Under the pieces are notes generated by a model. It was not told the DNA's origin. It saw nothing but the letters and a program-made list of their open reading frames with translations, and ran no database searches. The position numbers and the translations under genes are program-made. Positions 1 through 11,503 of a stretch of DNA of 64,000 nt are shown here, piece by piece. This stretch comes from Hormiphora californensis (lineage: Eukaryota > Ctenophora > Tentaculata > Cydippida > Pleurobrachiidae): contig CM035355.1 in NCBI GenBank assembly GCA_020137815.1, positions 3,864,750 to 3,928,749 on the forward strand, in the 5' to 3' direction. Positions within the stretch are counted from its first letter, which is position 1. Each line of letters starts with the position of its first letter.

Positions 1-722
1 GAGGGCACTTAAGTGATCAGCGTCCTCGCATTAGTGGGGGTAGGTGCTGGAATTAAGTCTCTATCTCATCTGGTTAATCAGATAATTGGATAATCAGCTC
101 TGCGCATAGCCGTTTTTGGCCATATGGCTATAGCTATGTTAGGAAAGGAGTAGAGACAAAACCGAGGGCACTAAAATGGTCAGCGTCCTCGCATTAGTGG
201 GGGTAGGTGCTGGAATTAAGTCTCTATCTCATTTGGTTAATTAGTTAATTGGATAATTAGATCTGCACATGTAGCCGTTTTCGGCCATATGGCTGTAGCC
301 ACTTAGGAATGGTTTAGAGACATTTCACTGGTGCCATCTTGTAGACAATGGCCAAGTTATGGGGGGTCGACGTCGGACTTTTAAGCTCTATCTCCAACCG
401 TTTAGCCGTTATTTGGCTTTAAAGGTGCTCAAAATGAGCAAAAAACGGTAAAAAGCCCGATTTTGAGCAAACCAAATAACGGCTAAACGGTTGGAGATAG
501 AGCATAAAAGTCCGACGTCGACCATCCACAACTTGGCCATTGCCTACAAGATGGCACCCGTGAAATGTCTCTAAACCATTCCTAAGTGGCTATAGCCATA
601 TGGCCGAAAACGGCTATGTGCAGATCTAATTATCCAATTAACTAATTAACCAGATGAGATAGAGACTTAATTCCAGCACCTACCCCCACTAATGCGAGGA
701 CGCTGATCACTTTAGTGCCCTC
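1..722. mobile_element. Foldback (long inverted-repeat) element plus a partial upstream copy
   Basis: Positions 164-722 form a long hairpin. The left arm starts GAGGGCACTAAAATGG and the right arm ends with the complementary TTTAGTGCCCTC; arms are about 250 nt and the loop (about 425-470) is short. Positions 1-160 are a partial second copy of the left arm in the same orientation, so the structure is compound. A right-arm copy recurs near 8335-8565, followed by a shared 100-bp downstream sequence (723-815 and 8565-8665). No coding capacity is seen and no clear target-site duplication was found, so the superfamily is unknown. Confidence 0.8.
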
Positions 723-2327
723 GGTATTGTCTATACTCCTATTTTAAGGGTACTTATGGTTTTGGCTTCAGGCTGAAAGCACCCTGTAACCAATTAGGCC
801 CAATTAAGGCAAGTTCTTCATCGCCGATCTTGCGACAACTTCAGGGGTTGATTCTAGGGACCCTATAGAGTACCCTAGAAGTGGAATTAGCTTTAGAACG
901 ATTATGCCGAAAAATTTTCGTCATATTACCGCACTAGTGGCGGGTCAAAAAAATTCAAAAAAAATTCACAAAAAAAATTCAAAAAAATTTTTGGGGAAAA
1001 AATCCTGCCACTAAATCGGGGTGCCACTAAATCGGGGGCCATTAAATCGGGGTTCGACTGTATATCAGTGTTGATTGGATGGGTAGTACGTATAATATTG
1101 TCAAAAATAACGCAAATGATCTATTGAAGCGGGATTAAAAGCTTCAAAAAGACTTAAAAAAGCTTCTTTTTTTTGTTAATAATGTTAATAATCATACTAT
1201 TATTAAAGCAAATAGGGAAATCCAGTGTAACGTTTTTTACCTTATATGGCATTTAGCACGTGCAGGTTTAGAGCCTAGAGGTGAACTGTGGAGTACTATT
1301 GGAGTGGGGCCAGGAGTCGGAGCCGTTGCCAATGGCATGGTTGCTACTGTTATACTGCACGTGCACGTGCATTTGATCTTGCTTTAGTCTGTTTCACTGT
1401 TCCAGCTAATTATATGCTCTCTTCAACAACTCTTGATATACGACAGCGACAATTGGAGTTATTCACGCAAGATCTCACCGCTATTCTCTACTTTTCCATA
1501 CACTGAGGGGTTCAAATGCAGCATCACCAAAAGAAGTGCAGAGAGAACGAACAAGACGTTAGAGGTTAAACAGAACCGATGATCAATCTCAGAGATTAAG
1601 GCAGATGAATACTGCAAGCAGACGAAATAGTAAGTTCTTTTATAACTTTGATCGCCGGATCATCATTTGACGTTCTGAAACCAGAAACTCGCAGCAATCC
1701 CGCCTGAGCTCCTTCTAAGGTACCGTTACTTAAGATGGGATTGTGCATGTCATTAGTTAGACTGATGATGTCAGTGTTCCCTATTCCAGCTACCAATACC
1801 ATTTCCCCGAAATTCGCCCGTAGGGCGAACGGGTTTACTAGTGTTAATAATGTTAATAATGTTAATGTTAACATTTTAAAAATTTCCATGAAACATTAAC
1901 ATTAACATGACGACCCCCCCGGTACAAATGAAAAGCTAAAACTTAACACAGATATCTAATATCCTCAAACATCTCCATCTCTGAGATTCTCTGATCTCTC
2001 TCTCGCAACACAATCATTCACTCTCAGAGATCTGCTATCATGGAATATCTCAATCTCTCTCGCAACACAATTCTACATTCATAGAGATCTACTATCCTCG
2101 GGTATCTCAATTTCATTCGCATTACAACTCTAGTCACATCTCTCTCCAAGTCCATATGGTATGGTGACTAAGTTCTTTGATATTGTTCACACGAGGTACA
2201 CATAACACAAGGTGCTACCTCACCACAATGTCCACAAAACATACAGTCCTTCCCACACACACAATGAAGGCTGCAGTACATATCCAACCTTTCTCAGCAC
2301 AAGGTAACCAGGACAATCCAACCTTCC
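723..2327. other. Intergenic; no convincing gene, with AT-rich and degenerate repeats
   Basis: Around 950-1062 is an A/T-rich stretch with three near-repeats of a CTAAATCGGGG word ending in GGTTCGACTG-TA, which resembles the right end of the pogo/Tigger-like element at 50968-51100. A short open stretch at 1205-1385 looks slightly protein-like but has no start or splice context. Positions 1975-2130 hold about three degenerate 60-bp units with CTCTCGCAACACAAT and AGAGATCT words. No gene is supported. Confidence 0.5.
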
Positions 2328-2490
2328 TCAGCACAAGGTAACCAGGACAATCCAACCTTCCTCAGCACAAGGTACACAGGATCTCCAACCTCTCTCTGCA
2401 CAAGGTACACAGGATCTCCAACCTCTCTCTGCACAAGGTACACAGGATCTCCAACCTCTCTCTGCACAAGGTTCCTCTAGACACATTTCA
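2290..2490. repeat. 33-bp minisatellite
   Basis: Tandem units built on CTCTCTGCACAAGGTACACA; about three near-identical copies are preceded by two or three variant copies (TTCCTCAGCACAAGGTAACC). It lies inside the Cys-rich open frame, where the minus strand reads as an 11-residue repeat. Confidence 0.8.
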
Positions 2491-3230
2491 CCTCTCTTCT
2501 GAGAGCTCCCAGCACACCCTCTAACATCCACAGGGCTGCTGCAATTTGTGAATCCCACTACAACACCGGGACCACATGTACAATTACTAACTGAGTTCTC
2601 AGCCACTCCACAACGTAGGAGGTTACATAACTCAGGTTGTTCCTCGCTCTCCACATCACTGAGGAACACCGAACCAACGTCCACAACAAAGATGGTCGGT
2701 ACACAAACACTGCTAACTGTGACTCCCTCTGCAATCCAACGTAGCAAACAGGGACACGGCAATCCTTCCTCCTCACATAGAAGTTGCCCAAATAAAAACA
2801 CCCGTGGTCTAGAGATCACCCTCCACAACAACAACAGGGGGTGAACGGTGCCAATACCTCCCAGAGGCCACTCTCCCACGAACTGAGAGTCGTTACACAC
2901 ACCGCGTGTCTTACATCGACAGACACATCTCAGACCGTCACGAATTCCAGCAAATACACGTACAGAATCCGGGTCCAACTCACCTCTCCGCCGATCGTCT
3001 CCTGAGAACACAACACAGTTCCTCTCACCTGGTACTACACGATCACAACGTAGTCCATTAACACCACACCTCTCCGCCGATCTTCTCCTGCACAAAGGCT
3101 GAACACACCTAGTGGGCTCACAACAAAACCTGCTGCATACTGCATAAACTGTCCGAGAAAGATCACCAATACACATTGATCCTCGTCGCCATTCTGATGC
3201 GTGTGTCTGGAACTGATCAAAGTGATACAC
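2328..3230 (-). CDS. Cys-rich open frame of 300 codons, uncertain
   Basis: This is one open frame with frequent cysteines and no recognised family. It opens after an in-frame stop at a GTG codon; the first ATG is 17 codons further in. The last third is a tandem array of an 11-residue unit, CAERGWRSCVP, encoded by a 33-bp minisatellite at about 2290-2490. No signal peptide, clear exon border or homologue is visible. It could be a lineage-specific secreted repeat protein, an exon of one, or a chance open frame. Confidence 0.22.
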   Translation of the reverse strand: MYHFDQFQTHASEWRRGSMCIGDLSRTVYAVCSRFCCEPTRCVQPLCRRRSAERCGVNGLRCDRVVPGERNCVVFSGDDRRRGELDPDSVRVFAGIRDGLRCVCRCKTRGVCNDSQFVGEWPLGGIGTVHPLLLLWRVISRPRVFLFGQLLCEEEGLPCPCLLRWIAEGVTVSSVCVPTIFVVDVGSVFLSDVESEEQPELCNLLRCGVAENSVSNCTCGPGVVVGFTNCSSPVDVRGCAGSSQKRGEMCLEEPCAERGWRSCVPCAERGWRSCVPCAERGWRSCVPCAEEGWIVLVTLC

Positions 3231-3357
3231 AGGAGTTTAAGTAGGTAGAAGAAAGAACAACGATATCACAAAATCGATCGTTATATATATCACACAGATT
3301 GCTTGCGGAGTATTCTCAGTATTACTCACGCGCAAGCCACAACATAACCCCCGGCTA

Positions 3358-4907
<1,550 letters not shown>

Positions 4908-5100
4908 TGTTACTTGTTAGGCGCTCGGGTGAGTCCGACCCACTGCCGTTAAAACAAGCAACACGTGTTTAAAACCAGAAATTTTCATTTTTGGAAATTT
5001 TTCAAATGTCACGAATAGAAACGTGATCTGATCTGCAACTGCGCGTCTTTATTTGACAAATTTTAAGCAGCGTTTTCATCAAATTGTAAAGTAAAAATTC

Positions 5101-5246
5101 ACTAACCCCAACACCGATTGGCATCACTTTCCAACAGCCGAAGAGAAGCTGCCGAAGAGAGAAAGGGGGTAACCGTATGAAGAGTTAATCGCGATGAGTC
5201 TCATTCACATTGGGTTCGATCATTTGCCCCCGGTGTTGGGGTTAGT
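5101..5246. mobile_element. Short MITE with 16-bp terminal inverted repeats
   Basis: The left end ACTAACCCCAACACCG is the exact complement of the right end CGGTGTTGGGGTTAGT. The 146-bp interior has no coding capacity. It sits upstream of the minus-strand gene that starts at 4907. No clear target-site duplication was seen. Confidence 0.7.
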
Positions 5247-5308
5247 AATAAATAAATCTTAAAATCACTCACTCAAATAAACAATAAATATTATAAATAA
5301 AAATCAAA

Positions 5309-5436
5309 TTGTAAAGTCCGTTTCAAGCGACTTGACCCGTAATTCTTGGAATTTGGCGCATTGCGCGTGTATTTACAAAGGGGAAATCCTGAATTTCCAG
5401 GAATCTCAGGTCAAGTCGTTTGAAACGCACTTTAAG
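5309..5436. repeat. 128-bp imperfect inverted repeat
   Basis: Arms of about 27 nt pair TTTCAAGCGACTTGACC with GGTCAAGTCGTTTGAAA. It is probably a small MITE; terminal duplications are unclear. Confidence 0.6.
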
Positions 5437-5599
5437 CCGCAGCGCTCAAATCACGCAAGTGTGCAGCGCAAACTACAAAATCTACTGTTTAAAAATATAA
5501 ACAGGTCCGAAAAATTTCAGAAACTGGACAAAAATTGGAATGCGCTGATATTGAAAAGCGCTGCCTTATGACTTATCCCGCGCTGCCAGCAACGTTTGC

Positions 5600-5895
5600 C
5601 AAGCGCTGATACAGAGACTGAGGCAGAGGGAGAGACATACTTAGAGAGGGACAGAGATAGAGACAGAGACAGAGGGGGAGACAGAGACAGAGGGATCAGC
5701 GACAGAGATGTGAACCGATACACGGTACTGCTCACGATTCGGTGTACCTCATTAGCGACGGAACCGCTTACAATGTGAACTGATACGAGGGTACTGCTCA
5801 CGATTCGTTCTACCTCATTAAAGGGTCCCTTAACTTCCTAGGGTCCCTTAAAGGGTCCCTTAACTTTCTAGGGTCCCTTAAAGGGTGCCTTAACC
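5600..5895. repeat. Low-complexity block and tandem palindromic repeat
   Basis: 5600-5700 is GA/ACAG-rich. 5710-5818 holds two copies of a roughly 55-bp unit sharing TACTGCTCACGATTCG. 5818-5892 is a tandem repeat of a self-complementary word, AAGGGTCCCTT, separated by AACTTCCTAGGG-type spacers. It lies 0.4 kb before the PCYT1 start. Confidence 0.7.
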
Positions 5896-5929
5896 GGTCG
5901 GGCTTCTTCTCACCTGCCAACGGCTCTTG

Positions 5930-6303
5930 CGATCCGCGCGTTCTGAGCTGTGATTGGTGGGCGTGACTTGAATGTGCATGACATTTCCGAGCCTCTTCAA
6001 AAAGTTCGAGTCATCCACAAATCGAGATCCATCCTACCTTTTCCAGTGTTCTGAGTTCTCTGTTCCGTAACAGACTTTACACTTTTGCCAACTGTGCCAT
6101 TTGGTTCTCTGTTCTCTGAGGTCTGAAACCCTCCCAAAAAGCTACATAACAGGCGTGCAGCGTGCAGCGAATGCTAACTACCCAAGACATATATTTATAG
6201 CTAGCTGTGCTTCTAATTGTAATTGAATTCTTGTTTTACTTTACAAATGATTGTTGCTGTTCACTGAAAACAATAACCATCTCTAGGTCAGGGAATCCCA
6301 GTC
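5930..6303 (+). promoter_or_regulatory. Candidate PCYT1 promoter region
   Basis: An inverted CCAAT box next to a GC-box-like word (GATTGGTGGGCGTG, about 5953-5966) lies roughly 340 bp before the first coding exon. No TATA box was found close by. The assignment rests on position only. Confidence 0.3.
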
Positions 6304-9300
6304 ATGAGTGAACATCAAAAACAGGTAATTCCTTCTTTAACGATATCCCAACTGAAGAATTTCATTCCAACCGAGCTTGTTATAAAACATCCCTTCCCTT
6401 GTATGACACATTGACACAATCATCTTCCTTCAGAACTACTCTTTGCCAGCAGTAAAGTTAGGGGAACCTAACGACTGTTTTAAGGAGCGGTATGGACATC
6501 TCATAAACCCTGTTGCCGATGCCTCAAAATACCCTCACATCGCTGGAAAAGATCAAATAAGGATATATGTGGATGGTGTATTTGATATGTTTCATTTTGG
6601 GCATGCCCGATACATACTGCAGGCCAAGAACATGTTTCCTAACACTTGGATTGTAGCTGGAGGTAAGGAATCAAATATAGGCCTAGATCAAACTTTTTGA
6701 TCAAATTATTTTATCTAGATCTCTCACCTTCCAAACAAAATGTGTATTGCTCCTTTTATAGTGGAATACTAACCCTCTCAACCCCTATCACAGTTTCCTC
6801 TGGTGAGACTACAAACGAGTTGAAAGGCAGGACGGTGATGACTGAGGAGGAGAGATGTGAGAACGTGAGACAGTGTCGGTATGTTGATGAGGTGATCTGC
6901 CCTGCCCCCTGGTGCCTCACTCTCGAGTTCCTAGATGAACATAATGTAGGTTGTTACTTGAGTTACTAGATGACATAAAGTCCATTTTTATTCAACTGTT
7001 CACCCCTCAACTCGTGCGCGTGCGATATTTTAATTTACGCTGCGCGCTACACGTTAACATGTGATAAACGCGCAAAACAATTCCGCGCACGACTTTGGGG
7101 GGTGAACAGTTGAAAAAAATGGACATTAATGTAGGTTATGGCGGGTTAGTACAGGTAGTGTTTGTAATGATTTGTGATGACGGTATTCGGGTTTAAATTG
7201 GGCTTGTAATTTGGGTACTACCCGCATCCTCCATATCCTTAAATCGATAGTGTTTACGCAGTGAATACAGAGCGAATGCAGAGTGAATGCAGAATGAATG
7301 CAGAGTGAATGCAGAGCGAATGCAGAGCGAATGCAGAGTGAATGCAGAGCGAATGCAGAGTGAATGCAGAGTGAATGCAGAGTGGTTCCAGAGTGAATAC
7401 GCAGTGAATGCAGAGCGAATACGCAATCATTGGTAATATCCTACCAGAACTAGAATGCCGTAAATACGCAGTGATAAAAAATTGGATATTGTATGGTAAG
7501 TCACAAGCAAACAGGCATGAGGCCGGTAACGCAAACAAAAGGGAGAGGGAGATAGAGAGGGAGAGGGAGATAGAGAGAGGGAGATAGAGATAGAGATAGA
7601 GAGGGAGATAGAGAGGGAGATAGAGAGGGAGATAGAGAGGGAGAGGGAGATATAGAGATAGAGATAGAGATAGAGATAGAGATAGAGATAGAGAGGGAGA
7701 TAGAGAGGGAGAGGGAGATAGAGATAGAGAGAGGGAGATAGAGAGAGGGAGATAGAGAGAGGGAGATAGAGATAGAGATAGAGATAGAGAGGGAGATAGA
7801 GATAGAGATAGAGATAGAGATAGAGAGGGAGAGGGAGAGGGAGATAGAGAGGGAGAGAGAGACAAAACCACTTTTTTCGGGTTGTAGCAACAATATCCAA
7901 TTTTTTATCACTGCGTATTTACGGCATTCTAGTTCTGGTATGATTGCGTATTCGCTCTGCATTCACTGCGTATTCACTGCGTATTCGCTCTGTATTCACT
8001 GCGTATTCACTCTGTATTCACTGCGTAAACAGTTCTGGTAGGATATCCCCAATGATTGCGTATTCACTCTGCATTCACTGCGTATTCACTCTGGAACCAC
8101 TCTGCATTCACTCTGCATTCACTCTGCATTCGCTCTGCATTCACTCTGCATTCGCTCTGCATTCGCTCTGCATTCACTCTGCATTCGCTCTGTATTCACT
8201 GCGTAAACACTATCGATTTAAGGATATGGAGGATGCGGGTAGTACCGTAATTTGGGTCGAATATAATGTAGTTTGCAACTTTACTGGGTACCTTGATCTG
8301 CCGAACTCTCACAGTAGTAGAGGAAAAACGGTTGAAGATAGAGCTTAAAAGTCCGACGTCGACCCCCCATAACTTGGCCATTGCCTACAAAATGGCACCA
8401 ATGAAACGTCTCTAAACCATTCCTAAGTGGCTATAGCCATATAGCCAAAATACGGTTATGCGCGTATCTAATTATCCAATTATTCAATTAACCAGATGAG
8501 ATAGAGACTTAATTCCGGCACCTACCCCCACTAATGCGAGGACGCTGATCACTTTAGTGCCCTCAGATTTGTCTTTACTCCTATTTTAAGGGTACTTATG
8601 GTTTTGGCCTCAGGCTGAAAATACAGGTACCCAATTATGGCCAATTAGGGCACTTTTTCCACCTCTGAGCGCTTGCGTAAGTTGCTCATTGGATTCAGCG
8701 TATCAAAATTAGTCGGGTAGAGTGGTTTTCGCTTTTATAACAATTAGTTGCCTAAATTTTTCAGTTTTTCCTCTACTACAGAGAAATAAAATGCAGTGTG
8801 AGCCACACAATGAATACCAGCCTAATGCTTAAGTCATTTGCAATAAAACTGTCCCGTGAAATCTGACCTGAAAGTGTGCTGGAATGTATTATCTTTTTTA
8901 TATATCGCACGGCTTTCATAATGTTAAGAGACACTCTCATTTTCGTGGGAATATATTGTGAAGATAGCATGTTTTAGGCCAGGAAATACACCTCTGTTAT
9001 CTATCCCGTACTTTAAAAGGTCTTAAGACTCCGAGAGAGAGACAAGACGTCGTGTCTCTCTGTCGGAGTAGAACTTCCAATTCTGTTCTGGAACGTCCCC
9101 AGAATTTTTGACAACAATCTTATCTTGTGTTGTGCAAAATAGAGTCATGTGAACATGGTACATAGAAGGGACAAGGGTGTGGTGTCAAACATACAACAAG
9201 TATTTTTTTAAACAAAAAACTCAGAAGTTTTTAGTGCCAAACAACCTACGACTTATATCGAAACTTCTAACAACTTCTAATTTCTAATTACCTATTTCCC

Positions 9301-9760
9301 ATTATTTCAGATAGATTTTGTAGCACAGGGCGCTGATCCCTATCCCATGGGAGATATACCTGACATCTATAAACCCATCAAAGACGCAGGTACTTACTTT
9401 TTCACTGTATATCATTTCACATTGTTTTTGTATCAGATTTTACCGATTTACATTCATGCCAGTCTAAACACAGTTTTAGTTGTACATGTACCCCGTTTCT
9501 TTCTAACCTACCCCATTTCTTTGCTTAACCCCAAAACTCTCCAATTTCCATTACACTTTCTCTCCCAGGTCGTTTCCTCCCAGTGTACCGAACTAACAGT
9601 GTCTCAACATCTGAACTGATTAGTAGGATTATAGCTGAGTATGACGAATACCTGACACGGAATCTGGAGAGAGGTTACACCAGGCATGATCTTGGTATCA
9701 ACATTCTAACAGTGAGTCTTTCCTTCCCTGGTATATTTGTTTAGGAAGAAAGGGTTATAT

Positions 9761-9797
<37 letters not shown>

Positions 9798-10390
9798 GGG
9801 TGGTAGTCGAATTGTCGCGAAATACAATGGGGCAGAAAATAACTCGATTTCTGGAAACTAGTTTGGCACTAAGCCCAATATGTATCACATCAGGAGAAAA
9901 GGTTAAAGGTAAAGAAACGTGTTGAGGGTGTTCAGAAGAGAATACATGATTATGTTGCTGACTTCATGGCCTACTTCTACGAACCAATAGTAAGTTTTTG
10001 GGAAACAAGAAAATAAGTTGAAAGTTTTAAAAGCGGACAACGGTGCATGATGGTTTGCAGTTTGTAGCAGTTCTCACGTGATCCGAAGAATTATTTCAGA
10101 TGTAAATTATTCCTCTCTAGACTCACATAAAATGTCTACCTTCCTACCAGAACCACACTCATCTCATACCCCCCCTCTCCTTTAGAGCCACACTCATCTC
10201 ATATCCCCCTCTCTCCCTCCTTCAGAGCCACAGGATATACGCCTACTTATCAGACGTGGAAGGGGAGGCAGAAGATGAGGAGGTAGAAGAGAGCACACCA
10301 GCTGTAAAACCATTCACTACAACAGCTGGCCTGATTAATTCTACTGAAAAGAGAGATGGTGATGAAACCAGTCAGCCAGAAACGAAGTAG
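6304..10390 (+). CDS. PCYT1: Choline-phosphate cytidylyltransferase (CTP:phosphocholine cytidylyltransferase), 294 aa
   Basis: This enzyme makes CDP-choline from CTP and phosphocholine, the rate-limiting step of the Kennedy pathway for phosphatidylcholine. Exons: 6304-6324, 6434-6662, 6794-6945, 9311-9389, 9569-9711, 9894-9989, 10226-10390 (885 nt, phases consistent). The catalytic domain is clear: [20 protein letters not shown] holds the nucleotidyltransferase HxGH motif, followed by [24 protein letters not shown] and IDFVAQG. The usual RTEGISTS signature reads RTNSVSTS here. A Lys/Glu-rich segment in exon 6 probably matches the start of the membrane-sensing helix, but the C-terminus is short (animal enzymes have about 367 residues) and ends in an acidic tail. 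The start was chosen for a spliced 7-residue first exon; it could differ. Intron 3 (2.4 kb) holds a foldback transposon. Confidence 0.93.
7214..8246. mobile_element. hAT-like foldback element, copy 1, with 8-bp target duplication
   Basis: Ends are GGTACTACCCGCATCCTCC and its complement; the flanks are exact 8-bp direct repeats GTAATTTG (7206-7213 and 8247-8254). The arms are made of 11-bp tandem units (GCAGAGTGAAT/GCAGAGCGAAT). The centre is occupied by a (GAGATA)n tract. It lies in PCYT1 intron 3. An 8-bp duplication fits hAT; there is no transposase, so the family assignment is inference. A second copy is at 16961-18840. Confidence 0.88.
7540..7862. repeat. (GAGATA)/(GAGAGG) microsatellite in the centre of the foldback
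   Basis: About 320 bp of alternating GAGATA and GAGAGGGA units; open frames over it are artefacts. The second copy of the element lacks it, so it expanded in this copy or was gained here. Confidence 0.9.
8335..8665. repeat. Single arm of the 1-722 foldback family
   Basis: It matches the right arm of the element at 164-722 (AAAGTCCGACGTCGACC through ACTTTAGTGCCCTC) and continues into the same downstream 100 bp. It is in PCYT1 intron 3, directly after the hAT-like element. No partner arm is present nearby. Confidence 0.8.
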
Positions 10391-10731
10391 ACCTCCGAAC
10401 TCTCTCTCTTTCTGTTTTGGGACTTTTTGTGGCAGGGCTTTTTACTCCTTATATTCGATTTAGTTTGTACTGATATGTAGATTTTGTGTATTTTTGTAGT
10501 ATCCATGTACATAATTAAAAATCTCTAATTTTCCATTGATTATGTAGACTGATTCTTCTAATTAGACCGTTTAGTAATATATTTTAACCATTTGCTAACA
10601 ACAAAAACATATCGGTTTTAGTGTTTCTACTCACTACACACAAATTTCAACCAATATCAAAATTCAAAATACTAGCACTTCCATTATTTGTTGTTCCATA
10701 CAAAACTAACCCAGATCAGCAAGTTGTAGAA

Positions 10732-11452
10732 ATGAGCAGTAACAAGAAAGAGAAATCTTCAGCTGCAATCGAGAGGACAAATGATCCGGAGGAATACTTT
10801 GAAAAAGTTGGTGTTGCAGGCGCTGTCAGAGAGGTAAATATCTTGGTTTTTAGTTGTAGAAACAACAAACCGACACGTACCGGGGTCTCACCCAATAATC
10901 ATACAATGTTGCTTCAAGAAGTCAGCAGCCAGCTTGTGTGAGATATCGGTGTCTCAGATATAAAAACGCACACCACGATTGGTCACAGAGTGGAAATTCT
11001 TGTTTGTTTGTTTTGTCGGTGTTATTTTAGTGTTTCCTTCTTTTTTTCCTGACTTCTCCGTGTTAACATAAACGTCCTAATAGGTAGTATCTCTACTGAT
11101 AGAAAACCGACCAAAAGATCCCATCACCTTTCTCAGCCAGTTCTTCAGATCCTACGTTGAAGAGGTAACGTATAACTAGTTCCACATTTCACTCATAACA
11201 CATTGATCATTCATTCATTTCCTGGTTATTTTCCAGACCAAACTGTTCCAAATCCAGTGTCACGGTGTTCGTTGTATTGAGAGAGATAACTCCGACTCAC
11301 TACAGTAGGGCGCGCGAGCGTTTCAATAAGGTGTCAGCATTCCGTCTTTGAAAAATTCCCGCGCGCAACAAGCATGTGAAATTGAAGCTTGATTTGGACT
11401 CCGGGAGTCGGTGCTTCATCGATCATTTGCATGAACTTGCCATTGAGATTAA

Positions 11453-11503
<51 letters not shown>

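Noticed and set aside
7193..8348. Frames with repeated [13 protein letters not shown] peptides
   Set aside because: They are translations of the 11-bp units of the hAT-like foldback arms, also at 18217-18930.
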